Assembly: GCA_002168225.1 (NCBI GenBank)
Contig: NHBH01000009.1
Coordinates: 381,609-445,608, forward strand
Source: Micavibrio sp. TMED2
Lineage (GTDB): Bacteria > Pseudomonadota > Alphaproteobacteria > TMED2
Direction: 5' to 3'
Length of the DNA: 64,000 bases
Shown: positions 41,815-49,639 of the stretch, one piece after another
Numbering within the stretch: the first letter of the stretch is position 1
Layout of the letters: each line of letters begins with the position of its first letter
The notes under the pieces: model-generated
What the model was told of the DNA's origin: nothing
The model's database searches: none
The model's input: the letters and a program-made list of their open reading frames with translations, nothing else
Translations under genes and position numbers: made by a program

Positions 41815-43185
41815 GTGAACAAGACAGAGCGGGTGGTTACCCAGATACAACGGCAGATCGAGAACGGCGCCCTGGCACCGGGTGCGCGGCTGTTGTCGAT
41901 CCGTCGGGCATCCCAGCATTTCGATGTGTCGAAGAACACGATCGTTGAGGCCTATGACCGTCTGGTCGCCATGGGGCTGATTGGCGCGCGGGCCGGCTCG
42001 GGCTTTGCCGTGGTCGATCAGCGCTCGTTCTCGGCAACCGATCTGGCACCGCCCAAACACCTGCTGGAAGCGGTCGACAGCATCTCACTGCTGCGGGCAC
42101 AACTGCATCAGACCCATGATGTGCGGGTCGGGGACGGTCGCCCCCCGGCATCATGGATGGATGGCATCATGCCTCGGCGCATGGTCGATATCGGTGGCGA
42201 GGTCGAGGGCGGCGACAGCTCCGGTTACGGCTCGCCCCATGGCTATGGCCCGTTGCGGGAACTGATCGCCTCCCGGCATCAGGCACAGGGTATCCGCCTG
42301 ATGCCGCAACAGATCGTTACCACCTTTGGTGCCAATCACGCGCTGGACCTGATTATCCGGCGGTTTCTGGGTGCGGGCGATGTGGTGCTGGTCGATGACC
42401 CCGGTTACTACCCGCTGATCGCCAAGCTGAAGTTGGCGCAGGTCCGGTTTGTCGGCGTCAGACGCAATCCGAATGGCCCGGACCTCGACGATCTGCGAGC
42501 CAAGGCGGAGCGAGAACGCCCGGCCCTGTTCTTCACCCAGTCGCTGGGGCAGAACCCGACTGGTGGATCACTGGAGCTGCCGGTTGCCCATGGTATCCTG
42601 CAGATTGCCAGCGAGTTCGGGTTTCAGGTGGTCGATGATGACCCCTTTGTTGATCTGCATGGCATTCCGGGTGTGCGGCTCGCGGCGCTTGATGAATTCA
42701 GGAGCGTTATCTTTACCGGTACGTACTCCAAGACCATGTCCGCCAGTTTCCGGGTCGGCTATATCGCGGCGGCGGCATCGACCGCAGCGGAGCTGGCGGA
42801 GTTGAAGATGATTACCACGGTCAACAGTGGCCGGTTCTCCGAATTGCTGGTCACCAAAATCATTCATAGCGGCCGGTTCCACAAACATATGGTCCGGGTG
42901 TCCAAGCGTCTCGCCGATGCCGCCGAGGATTTCCGCAACAGCATCAAACCGCTGGGGCTGACGCTCTATAGTGAACAGCAGGCGGGCTACTATGCCTATC
43001 TCATGCTGCCCGAGGGCATGTCCGATCTCGATCTGGCCCAGAAGGCATCGAAGCAGAGCATTTTCATCTCGCCCGGTACCTTCTTTACCGTCGACCCGGA
43101 CAACCTCATCCCCGGCATGCGGATCAATGTGGCGCGCGCCAATGACAGCCGGTTTATCCGGTTCCTGCGCGATGTGGTTGCCTGA
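41815..43185 (+). CDS. MocR-type regulator (GntR DNA-binding domain fused to aminotransferase fold)
   Basis: 456 residues with a GTG start preceded by AAGG. Residues 1-75 are a GntR winged helix (VVTQIQRQIENGALAPGARL, then FDVSKNTIVEAYDRLVAMGL). The remainder is a type I aminotransferase domain with YGSPHGYGPLRELIASRHQAQGI, VTTFGANHALDLI, SLGQNPTGGS, VVDDDPFVDLHG and the PLP-lysine motif FTGTYSKTMSASFRVGYI. Such proteins sense PLP or amino-compounds, or have lost catalysis. Its divergent placement from the HMG-CoA reductase operon makes it the likely activator or repressor of mevalonate use. Confidence 0.93.
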   Translation: MNKTERVVTQIQRQIENGALAPGARLLSIRRASQHFDVSKNTIVEAYDRLVAMGLIGARAGSGFAVVDQRSFSATDLAPPKHLLEAVDSISLLRAQLHQTHDVRVGDGRPPASWMDGIMPRRMVDIGGEVEGGDSSGYGSPHGYGPLRELIASRHQAQGIRLMPQQIVTTFGANHALDLIIRRFLGAGDVVLVDDPGYYPLIAKLKLAQVRFVGVRRNPNGPDLDDLRAKAERERPALFFTQSLGQNPTGGSLELPVAHGILQIASEFGFQVVDDDPFVDLHGIPGVRLAALDEFRSVIFTGTYSKTMSASFRVGYIAAAASTAAELAELKMITTVNSGRFSELLVTKIIHSGRFHKHMVRVSKRLADAAEDFRNSIKPLGLTLYSEQQAGYYAYLMLPEGMSDLDLAQKASKQSIFISPGTFFTVDPDNLIPGMRINVARANDSRFIRFLRDVVA

Positions 43186-43195
43186 TCTGTCGGCT

Positions 43196-44203
43196 TTATT
43201 TGCTATGCCCGGGTGAGTCCTGCATGGCACCCGTTTTCTGGGTCAGTTTCGTCAGAAAACTGATGCGCAGGCTGTAGACGGTGCCGGCCCGCGTCCGGGT
43301 TTTAAGCACCGGCGTATTCTCGGAATTCTCACCCTTGCTTTCACGGAACAGGATGTAGAGGCCACTGGCGATAATCAGCCCGGAGCCAAGCGCGGTGGCA
43401 AGATCGATGCTCTCGTTGAAAATCAGATAGCCATAGGCAATGGCCCACAGCATCTGGGAATACTGCATCGGCGCGACAATGACCGCCTCACCAAACCGAT
43501 AGGCGCTGATCAGGCAGAACATGGCGATGAAGGAGAACAGCGCGACCAGCGATACCAGTCCGAAATGTTCGATCGCCATCGGTTCATAAACGAATGGCAG
43601 CATGACACCCATGGCGAGAAACGTGGCCATCATCGGATAAAGGATCAGGACGACACTGCGTTCTTCCTGTCCAATCTTGCGGACGATAACGGAATTGGTG
43701 GCACCGCCAACAGCCGAGATAAGGGCAGCCAGATGTGCCCATGACAGTTCGGCTGTGCCCGGTTGCAGGACGACGAGGACCCCGAGCAGACCGACAATAA
43801 CCGCTGTCCAGCGCCGGAGTTTAACCGTCTCTTTCAGGATCGGGATCGACAGCACCGTAATCAGCAGCGGCATGGCGAACAGGATGGCGTAAGCCTGGGC
43901 CAGAGGCAGGTTGGCAAAGGCAATGAAGGCACCGAGCGCATTGGCAATCATCGCCGTGCAGCGAATGGCGGTCCATCCCGGATAAATCGGGCGCAAATGC
44001 CCGGCGGTCCGGTCTTTGATCAGCATCAGGGTGACCAGCGGAAAACCGAGCAGACCGGAGAAAAAGATAATCTGTATCGGCGAATGACTGCCACCCAGAA
44101 GCTTGATGAAGATATCGTGGGTTGAGTAGATGCCGTAGGCGATGAGCGAGAAGAGCGCGCCCTTGAAGTTGTTGTTCGGTGCAGGCTGCATTGTCGTTAC
44201 CAT
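43196..44203 (-). CDS. DMT-superfamily (EamA) transporter
   Basis: 335 residues from the ATG at 44203; further upstream in-frame codons lack a membrane-protein-like sequence. Ten hydrophobic helices form two EamA repeats: FSLIAYGIYSTHDIFIKLLG, FIAFANLPLAQAYAILFAMPLLITVLSIPILKETVKLRRWTA in the first, and AVIVAPMQYSQMLWAIAYGYLIFNESID in the second. A charged C-terminal tail of about 50 residues follows. Members export amino acids or metabolites. It is convergent with the MocR gene and has no functional partner nearby, so substrate is unknown. Confidence 0.88.
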   Translation of the reverse strand: MVTTMQPAPNNNFKGALFSLIAYGIYSTHDIFIKLLGGSHSPIQIIFFSGLLGFPLVTLMLIKDRTAGHLRPIYPGWTAIRCTAMIANALGAFIAFANLPLAQAYAILFAMPLLITVLSIPILKETVKLRRWTAVIVGLLGVLVVLQPGTAELSWAHLAALISAVGGATNSVIVRKIGQEERSVVLILYPMMATFLAMGVMLPFVYEPMAIEHFGLVSLVALFSFIAMFCLISAYRFGEAVIVAPMQYSQMLWAIAYGYLIFNESIDLATALGSGLIIASGLYILFRESKGENSENTPVLKTRTRAGTVYSLRISFLTKLTQKTGAMQDSPGHSK

Positions 44204-44351
44204 GCGTTGAATGCGCGAATAGCCACATGCCCGCGACGGTGGCGCGGACGGTTCAGGGATCGGGTGCTGTATGGGAACGGGTGGGGCTGTAAGCCAGCCC
44301 ACTGATATTTGCGCGGCACCGTATCAGAAGCTGCTGTAATGTCTAGACGAT

Positions 44352-44927
44352 TTACAGCTTTGCGATCTTCTCACTTTTGGCGCAAGCGTTGGTGAAGCCT
44401 TTGGTCAGGTAATCCGTATCGTATTGTATGATTTTGGTTTGTTTTTTGTCGTGGTTTGCTGATTTCAGCTTCGTCTGCCTGAAAAGGCTGATCGGCATTT
44501 TCAGGGCAATGAAAGTATCGGCTGTTTTTTGCGATAACTCAGGGTTCTGTCGCCATTGAGTTTGCATGATGCGCGTCAGAACCAGCGTTCTTTCAAGCGC
44601 ATAGTCGACGGATTCAGCACTTAGTTGTGTCGGCAGTGCCTGACGGTCATCAATGACGCTAGCGGGGTTCCAGTAGAATATGCGCAGATCCTGTTCCAAG
44701 GCCGTTATGGCTGTGGGTAGGATTGTTGCTGCCAGTGTTCTGGATTGGTGGGGGCCGGCATCAAATATCTGGGTCTGAAATATCTGATTATAGAAAATGT
44801 AGTGTGCAATGAGATACTTGCGGTACTCAAAAGGCGATACTACAGGCCCTTTCCGCGCATGGTTCGTCAGCGCAGAGGTTATACAGGCCCGCCATTTGGC
44901 CCGTAGTGAATGATGAAGCAGGGGCAT
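44352..44927 (-). CDS. Protein of unknown function
   Basis: 191 residues, with more Thr, Gln and Lys and a lower GC content than its neighbours. No signal peptide, membrane helix or familiar motif is evident. YRKYLIAHYIFYNQIFQTQIF is an aromatic-rich segment, and the C-terminus is basic (KLKSANHDKKQTKII). It follows the Crp/Fnr gene on the same strand after 76 bp containing an inverted repeat. The base composition hints at a recent acquisition, but codon phase looks coding. Confidence 0.55.
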   Translation of the reverse strand: MPLLHHSLRAKWRACITSALTNHARKGPVVSPFEYRKYLIAHYIFYNQIFQTQIFDAGPHQSRTLAATILPTAITALEQDLRIFYWNPASVIDDRQALPTQLSAESVDYALERTLVLTRIMQTQWRQNPELSQKTADTFIALKMPISLFRQTKLKSANHDKKQTKIIQYDTDYLTKGFTNACAKSEKIAKL

Positions 44928-44948
44928 GTGTGATTATGATCTCAAAAT

Positions 44949-44970
44949 TAAGCATCACCTAATATGCTTA
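44949..44970. repeat. Inverted repeat between the Crp/Fnr gene and the unknown gene
   Basis: TAAGCAT and ATGCTTA are perfect 7-bp arms with an 8-bp spacer, just downstream of the Crp/Fnr stop and 22 bp before the next start. It could be an operator for the unknown gene or a weak terminator; there is no T-tract on the reverse strand. Confidence 0.4.
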
Positions 44971-45003
44971 TTCACGCCTTTTGTCGTTAATCTGAATTAA
45001 GTT

Positions 45004-45744
45004 TCACGGAATCTTGCTTTCCGGGAACCAGCTTGTGTCGAGTTTGAAGTAGCGGTCGCGGAAATCGACCATTTCTTTCAGGCTGTTGTGATCTTTAATC
45101 TCAATCGTTCGTTTGTCACGCGCAATAAGCCCTTGGTCCTCCAGCTTACGCATGGATTTGCTGACATAGACATTGGTCAGCCCGACGGCATCGCCAATAA
45201 TCTCCTGTGTCAGAGGCATATCAATGTGATTGCTCTGGTTCTTGTTGGTGATACGCAAGCGCGATGACACCTCGAGCAGAAAATGGGCAATGCGCTCTTC
45301 CGCATTCATGCGGCTGATGGCGCGGATGCGGTCGAGCAGGACCATGTAGTCGACCATGCCGAAGCTGAACAGCAATGCGGTTAGTCTGGATGAATTGATG
45401 AATACCTCATCAAGCCGGTTCTTGCGAAACGGGCACAGGCATACATCTGTGATGGTCTCCAGATTGACGGTAGAATAGTCGAAGGCAACATCTGGTATGC
45501 CGACAATATCACCGGGGTAATGTAGTTGCAGCACCTGTCGGCGGCCGTCAGGCAGGGTCGTGCTGGAGTACAGCCAGCCATGTTTGACCACATAAAGCTC
45601 TGCGGTTTCGTTGCCAGCCTCACGAACGGTTACTTTTTTCGGATAATCCGCTTCTTCGCTTTGCAGCTTGAGTAACAGATCGACGTCCTTGTTTGACAGA
45701 GCCAGATAGTTGCTCAGTTTTGTGACCAGACAATTCGATTCCAT
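45004..45744 (-). CDS. Crp/Fnr-family transcriptional regulator
   Basis: 246 residues from the ATG at 45744, selected because AGGGA sits at ideal spacing; a TTG at 45786 would lengthen the frame. The N-terminal cyclic-nucleotide-type barrel shows ELYVVKHGWLYSSTTLPDGR, QVLQLHYPGDIVGI and AFDYSTVNLETITDV. After a dimer helix comes the C-terminal helix-turn-helix MPLTQEIIGDAVGLTNVYVSKSMRKLEDQGLI. No Fnr-type cysteine cluster is present, so oxygen sensing through Fe-S is unlikely. It borders the stress operon and may contribute to stress control. A perfect 16-bp inverted repeat lies upstream. Confidence 0.9.
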   Translation of the reverse strand: MESNCLVTKLSNYLALSNKDVDLLLKLQSEEADYPKKVTVREAGNETAELYVVKHGWLYSSTTLPDGRRQVLQLHYPGDIVGIPDVAFDYSTVNLETITDVCLCPFRKNRLDEVFINSSRLTALLFSFGMVDYMVLLDRIRAISRMNAEERIAHFLLEVSSRLRITNKNQSNHIDMPLTQEIIGDAVGLTNVYVSKSMRKLEDQGLIARDKRTIEIKDHNSLKEMVDFRDRYFKLDTSWFPESKIP

Positions 45745-45790
45745 CAGACGGTCCCTGTAATGGTCAGTGCGCATGGCATTGCCCAAATAT

Positions 45791-45806
45791 CATAAGAGTG
45801 CTTATG
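45791..45806. promoter_or_regulatory. Possible Crp/Fnr-type operator
   Basis: CATAAGAGTGCTTATG has perfect 6-bp arms and a 4-bp spacer, about 47 bp upstream of the Crp/Fnr start. Autoregulation is plausible from position, though the sequence is not the classical CRP or FNR consensus. Confidence 0.45.
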
Positions 45807-45844
45807 TTAGTATGCGTACTTGATGAAAGCAGCGATCTCATTGG

Positions 45845-46795
45845 TTACATCCAGTCAGCGATCATCTGATGCTTCACAGCGGTTTGCGCTGCGTCGCGGT
45901 AATAGGTGATCAACTCGCGAATAGGATCGGAGAGTTTTGAGAAGCCGCTGATAAACGCGACAACGATGCCGATCTCGGTCTGGTCCTGAATAACCATGAT
46001 GCCGCCGATGACGAGCACTGAAATTGGCGCCACGGCATTCATGAAATTAATCGCGGCCTTGCCGGAAAACTTCCAGATGAAGAATACCATCTGGTTGCGG
46101 TAGATAACCGAGGTCAGTTTTCTGAAATCTCCGCGTGCTTCATCGCTGTCTGGATAGTCCGGAACATTTTCCGTCAACTCGCGCAGATAGCCGATGCGTT
46201 CCTCGACCAGCGCATTCAGTTTGCGTTGCAGGATTGGTGCGAACAGGATTTGCGGCACTAGGAAAATGGCGCTGCACAGGGCGATAAGCGGCTCCACATA
46301 CAGCATGTATCCAAGCACGGTAACGAGAATACCCATCTGGGCTATCGGTTCGGACAAGCCAATGCCGACAAAGTTTCCAACCTGTTCAATTTCTGCCCGA
46401 ATGATGGAGACGGCAGTCCCATTCTCTTCTATTCGCCGGGTTTCGTGATGCTTGTCGTGAAGTTTCGCTAGATGGCGGCGACAATAAAGGATCGTGCTCT
46501 CGGCCAGCCAGCCCTGAAACAGCTGCATCAGCAGCTTGGCAAGCCCATGCAGGATGATGACGGCAAGGTACAATCCGCCGAGCCAGTAGATCAGCTCGAC
46601 ATCGCCCGTTTTGATGCCATCGTCGATGATCCGTCGCTGTAATTCGAGTGGCGCAATGCTCAGTGCGGCGATCGCAAGGGCAAGCGATACAGGCCAGATC
46701 TGGCTCCAGCCGCTCATGCGCCAGACGAAACCAAACAGGCTCTTGGCTGGCCTGTCGTCGCCGGTCTTCTCAATTTTTTTGTGGTCGGGGATCAT
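45845..46795 (-). CDS. ABC-exporter transmembrane domain protein lacking an ATPase domain
   Basis: 316 residues that match only the six-helix ABC_membrane domain: SLALAIAALSIAPLELQRRIIDDGI, LYLAVIILHGLAKLLMQLFQGWLAE, IIRAEIEQVGNFVGIGLSEPIAQMG, and LVIGGIMVIQDQTEIGIVVAFI. The chain stops at the point where exporters continue into the nucleotide-binding domain (HQMIADWM). The following 58 bp and the next gene hold no Walker motifs, so this is not a simple frameshift. It is downstream of two small envelope genes that share an EcfG promoter, and probably belongs to the general stress regulon. It could partner a separate ATPase or act without one. Confidence 0.85.
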   Translation of the reverse strand: MIPDHKKIEKTGDDRPAKSLFGFVWRMSGWSQIWPVSLALAIAALSIAPLELQRRIIDDGIKTGDVELIYWLGGLYLAVIILHGLAKLLMQLFQGWLAESTILYCRRHLAKLHDKHHETRRIEENGTAVSIIRAEIEQVGNFVGIGLSEPIAQMGILVTVLGYMLYVEPLIALCSAIFLVPQILFAPILQRKLNALVEERIGYLRELTENVPDYPDSDEARGDFRKLTSVIYRNQMVFFIWKFSGKAAINFMNAVAPISVLVIGGIMVIQDQTEIGIVVAFISGFSKLSDPIRELITYYRDAAQTAVKHQMIADWM

Positions 46796-46846
46796 GAGGC
46801 AGCTTTTACAGGGAGAGGGGGCAGCTGCCCGTGTCGAGGATGTCCA

Positions 46847-47359
46847 TCAGCCGGATTGTGACCCTGTCGAAAGGTGTTCCATGTAATCATCAAGGACTGA
46901 TTTTACCGTGTCCGGGTACATGCCAATCAGCGTGCCGACGGCGGCGCTGACGGCAAGGCCGGCCAACGGACTGTCTTGTATTTCCTGCTCGATCTGCTGT
47001 CGAATTATGTCCGCCATTGCCAGATTATCTTCCAGCTCATTGCTGTTTGCGTGGCTTGGCATATCGGCTGCAACAGGTGTTGGCTCAACCATTTCATCTG
47101 CTGTTTCGCCCGGATGGGGCGATGCACTTTGAAATTCTGCATCAGGCATCAGCATGACCAATGAAAATACGGCAAGGCCGAGAGTCAATGCGCCAGCAGT
47201 GGCAAACCAACCAACCGGATTGCCGTAGATCGTATTGATCCATTCTGCAACACCGACGGTGATCAACAACATGATGAGGGGTAACAGGAAGCAGCAGACA
47301 ATCAACGCCATAGTCTGACGTCGAAAGTCTGCTGCCATGCGTTTGATTTGATCAAACAT
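46847..47359 (-). CDS. Unknown membrane protein in the stress operon
   Basis: 170 residues. Two N-terminal membrane helices (ALIVCCFLLPLIMLLITVGVA and GWFATAGALTLGLAVFSLVML) lead to an acidic, proline-containing linker and a C-terminal part with SPLAGLAVSAAVGTLIGMYP, a glycine-rich segment resembling membrane-associating helices of YqjD-like proteins. No family is recognised with certainty; a holin-like envelope role is only suggested by topology. It starts eight bases after the YqjD-like gene, so the two are translationally close. Confidence 0.7.
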   Translation of the reverse strand: MFDQIKRMAADFRRQTMALIVCCFLLPLIMLLITVGVAEWINTIYGNPVGWFATAGALTLGLAVFSLVMLMPDAEFQSASPHPGETADEMVEPTPVAADMPSHANSNELEDNLAMADIIRQQIEQEIQDSPLAGLAVSAAVGTLIGMYPDTVKSVLDDYMEHLSTGSQSG

Positions 47360-47367
47360 CGTGATGA

Positions 47368-47721
47368 TCAGGCTTTGGTTTTAGCAGTGCTTTTAGCCCG
47401 ACGACGCATCATCGTCCCAATTACGATGCCTGCGCCAAGAGCGGCAGCGCATGATGCCAGCGGGCGCTTCTGAACAGCGGTCCGTCCCTGATTGGCGACC
47501 TCATTCGCTTTGATGCGGCCATTCTCCATGCCTGCATTCAGGCCTTCCATCGCGGTCTCTGCAGTAGTAGCAAGAGTGTCGCGCGACTTCATGACGGATT
47601 TTCCGGCAATGATATTTAGACGTTTGCCAATTCTGCCGATATCAGTTTGCAGTGCTTCAATATCGGATTGAAGTTCAATTACATTGCTGTTGTCGGTCTT
47701 CTTGGCTTGTGCGCGTGCCAT
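47368..47721 (-). CDS. YqjD/ElaB-like (DUF883) small membrane-anchored protein
   Basis: 117 residues. An N-terminal coiled-coil-like region (NVIELQSDIEALQTDIGRIGKRLN) and amphipathic repeats precede KRPLASCAAALGAGIVIGTMMRRR, the C-terminal glycine-zipper helix and basic tail typical of DUF883. E. coli relatives are stationary-phase proteins that tether ribosomes to the inner membrane. An AGGAG site precedes the ATG. It is the first gene after the EcfG promoter at 47760-47784, which places it in the general stress response. Confidence 0.85.
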   Translation of the reverse strand: MARAQAKKTDNSNVIELQSDIEALQTDIGRIGKRLNIIAGKSVMKSRDTLATTAETAMEGLNAGMENGRIKANEVANQGRTAVQKRPLASCAAALGAGIVIGTMMRRRAKSTAKTKA

Positions 47722-47759
47722 CTTAATACTCCTAACGTTATTGTTTGTTGTATTAAGAT

Positions 47760-47784
47760 AACGCGCGCATTGGCCTAACGTTCC
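47760..47784 (-). promoter_or_regulatory. EcfG-type stress promoter for the YqjD-like operon
   Basis: On the reverse strand GGAAC (47784-47780), 16 bases, then CGTT (47763-47760). This is an exact match to the alphaproteobacterial EcfG consensus GGAAC-N16/17-CGTT. It is about 40 bp upstream of the YqjD-like start. Confidence 0.9.
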
Positions 47785-47796
47785 ATTTGTTTGGCA

Positions 47797-48624
47797 TTAA
47801 GATGCCAATGTTTCAACCTGCTTTGGGCGGTTGAAGACCAGTGCCTGTGAAATCGCAATTTCAACAGCTTCCGGCATGAACGGTTTGCTGATCAGGAAGG
47901 CCGGCTCCGGACGGTCGCCGGTGAGCAGGCGCTCAGGGAAGGCGGTTATGAAGATGATCGGCACATCGATATCCTTGAGGATTTCATTGACCGCCTCGAT
48001 GCCGGAGCTGCCATCGGCAAGCTGGATATCCGCCAGGATCAGGCCCGGCCGTTTTTCCTTCACCATCGCGACCGCTTCGGTATGGGTGGTGGCGTTACCG
48101 GTGACGTTATGGCCGAGCGAGCGAACGATGCGCTCGATATCAAGCGCGATGATCGGTTCGTCTTCGATAACCAGAACGTCGGTTCTGATTTGACGGTCCA
48201 GTTCCTCACGTGCGGATTGCAGCAGGTTGGCAACCTCGTTGAAATCGATATCGAGAATGATCGCCACGTCGCTGGCCGAGAAACCCTCCATGGACACCAG
48301 CAGCAGAGCCTGTCGCGCTGGTGGGGTCAGTTTCTGCAAGTGCGCCTGTGCACTCAGTTCCTGCGGCAGGGTAATATTAAAGACATTGTTCTCTACCGTA
48401 TCGGCAACACGCCAGATGCTGTGGAATACCTTGAACAGCTGAATCTTCGGATCAGTGGACTCATCCGTTGATTGGCGGAGCATGTCTGGATCAGCGATCA
48501 ATGCTTCCAGTACGATGCGTACATAAAGGTCACCATGCTCTTGTGTCCCGCAAAGGGCACGCGCATAGCGGCGCAACATTGGAAGATGGGGGGCGATGAG
48601 ATCGGAAAGTTTTGACTGAGCCAC
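47797..48624 (-). CDS. phyR: PhyR: anti-anti-sigma response regulator of the general stress response
   Basis: 275 residues with a GTG start preceded by GGAG. Residues 1-140 are a sigma-like domain mimicking ECF regions 2 and 4 (DLIAPHLPMLRRYARALCG, then LTPPARQALLLVSMEGFSASDVAIILDI). Residues 148-265 are a receiver with acidic pair Glu154-Asp155, phosphoacceptor Asp199 in LILADIQLADG and Lys in FLISKPFMP. When phosphorylated, PhyR binds the anti-sigma factor NepR and frees EcfG. It is divergent from nepR-ecfG, and an EcfG promoter precedes it, giving positive feedback. The kinase at 49640 is its likely phosphodonor. Confidence 0.97.
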   Translation of the reverse strand: MAQSKLSDLIAPHLPMLRRYARALCGTQEHGDLYVRIVLEALIADPDMLRQSTDESTDPKIQLFKVFHSIWRVADTVENNVFNITLPQELSAQAHLQKLTPPARQALLLVSMEGFSASDVAIILDIDFNEVANLLQSAREELDRQIRTDVLVIEDEPIIALDIERIVRSLGHNVTGNATTHTEAVAMVKEKRPGLILADIQLADGSSGIEAVNEILKDIDVPIIFITAFPERLLTGDRPEPAFLISKPFMPEAVEIAISQALVFNRPKQVETLAS

Positions 48625-48673
48625 GCTCGGACACTCCAGAAATATTCAAAAAACATAATGTCTGCATGTAGGG

Positions 48674-48698
48674 AACGTGCCGCATAAAAAAAAGTTCC
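48674..48698 (-). promoter_or_regulatory. EcfG-type promoter of phyR
   Basis: Reverse-strand GGAAC (48698-48694), 16 bases, then CGTT (48677-48674), 50 bp upstream of the phyR start. Exact consensus. Confidence 0.92.
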
Positions 48699-48706
48699 AG
48701 CGGTCG

Positions 48707-48731
48707 GGAACTTTTTTCAACAAGAGGCGTT
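48707..48731 (+). promoter_or_regulatory. EcfG-type promoter of nepR-ecfG
   Basis: GGAAC (48707-48711), 16 bases, then CGTT (48728-48731), 48 bp upstream of nepR. With the phyR promoter it forms a back-to-back divergent pair only 9 bp apart at the -35 elements. Confidence 0.92.
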
Positions 48732-48778
48732 CATCTCTATCATGTACCTAGGTAATTGAATTACAGGTTTAGTAACAA

Positions 48779-48979
48779 ATGGGACAGAAACACAATCAGC
48801 CGGAAGGAGATCCGACCGGGGGCTGGGATTCAGAGCAGGATAAGTGGCTGGGTGATAAGCTGCGTCAGGTTTATGATGACGTACTTAACGAACCATTGCC
48901 GGATGCGTTCGGTGACTTGCTGAGTCAGCTTGATGATGCTGACCGTAAAAAACCGAAAAACGATAATTCTAAAGCTTAA
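48779..48979 (+). CDS. nepR: NepR anti-sigma factor
   Basis: 66 residues. The conserved core GDKLRQVYDDVLNEPLPDAF followed by DLLSQLDDAD is the NepR signature that contacts EcfG or PhyR. Flanking N- and C-terminal parts are polar and probably disordered. It holds EcfG inactive in unstressed cells. It lies 14 bp upstream of ecfG in one transcript, keeping sigma and anti-sigma matched. Confidence 0.95.
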   Translation: MGQKHNQPEGDPTGGWDSEQDKWLGDKLRQVYDDVLNEPLPDAFGDLLSQLDDADRKKPKNDNSKA

Positions 48980-48993
48980 CAGCCGGGGCGCAC

Positions 48994-49605
48994 ATGGCCA
49001 GTTCTACTGAAGTCGCTGCTTCGGCAGTTGAGTATTTTGATATGAAGGCGGAAATCGCGCATTTGTTGCCTGATTTGCGCGCCTTCTCACGTTCACTTGC
49101 CGGCAGCCCGGACCTTGCAGATGACATTGTTCAGGACAGTGTCTTAAAGGCGTGGAAGGCCCGCGACCGGTTTGAGCCGGGCACCAATCTCAAGGCCTGG
49201 CTGTTTACAATTATCCGCAATACCTATTATTCCGATAGACGCCGTGCGGGTCGCATTGTGCAGGATGAAGATGGTGTGCTGACCGATAACATGGTGTCGC
49301 CATCCGGTCAGGGTGATCAGCTAGAACTGCAAAATATGCGTCGCGCCCTATCTATGTTGCCTGATGAGCAGCGCGAGGCGCTGATGTTGATCGGTGCTGG
49401 TGGTTTCAGCCACGAGGAGGCATCCGAAATCATGGGCGTTGCGGTTGGTACAATTAAAAGTCGCGTATTCCGGGCACGTAATGCGCTGCAGGATATGATG
49501 AATGGTAACATAACCCTGCCGTCGGCCGAGACTATAGGTGGTTCTGCATTGGGTGCTATTGACGGTATTATGCAGGATGTTGAAAATCTCGCCGAAAGTA
49601 ACTGA
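48994..49605 (+). CDS. ecfG: EcfG general stress sigma factor (ECF sigma-70)
   Basis: 203 residues. Region 2 is seen in LPDLRAFSRSLAGSPDLADDIVQDSVLKAWKARDRFEPGTNLKAWLFTIIRNTYYSDRRR and region 4 in ALSMLPDEQREALMLIGAGGFSHEEASEIMGVAVGTIKSRVFRARN (segments described by motif; the DLADDIVQD and GTIKSRVFRAR pieces are diagnostic). It directs RNA polymerase to GGAAC-N16-CGTT promoters, three of which lie in this window. It is released from NepR by phosphorylated PhyR. Confidence 0.96.
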   Translation: MASSTEVAASAVEYFDMKAEIAHLLPDLRAFSRSLAGSPDLADDIVQDSVLKAWKARDRFEPGTNLKAWLFTIIRNTYYSDRRRAGRIVQDEDGVLTDNMVSPSGQGDQLELQNMRRALSMLPDEQREALMLIGAGGFSHEEASEIMGVAVGTIKSRVFRARNALQDMMNGNITLPSAETIGGSALGAIDGIMQDVENLAESN

Positions 49606-49639
49606 CCCAAATAGCGGGTTTAACATCGGCGACGCTGCA

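Noticed and set aside
45787..45844. Remnant ATPase domain after the ABC membrane protein
   Set aside because: The sequence after the stop and in the next gene was read in all frames for Walker A, signature and Walker B motifs; none is present.
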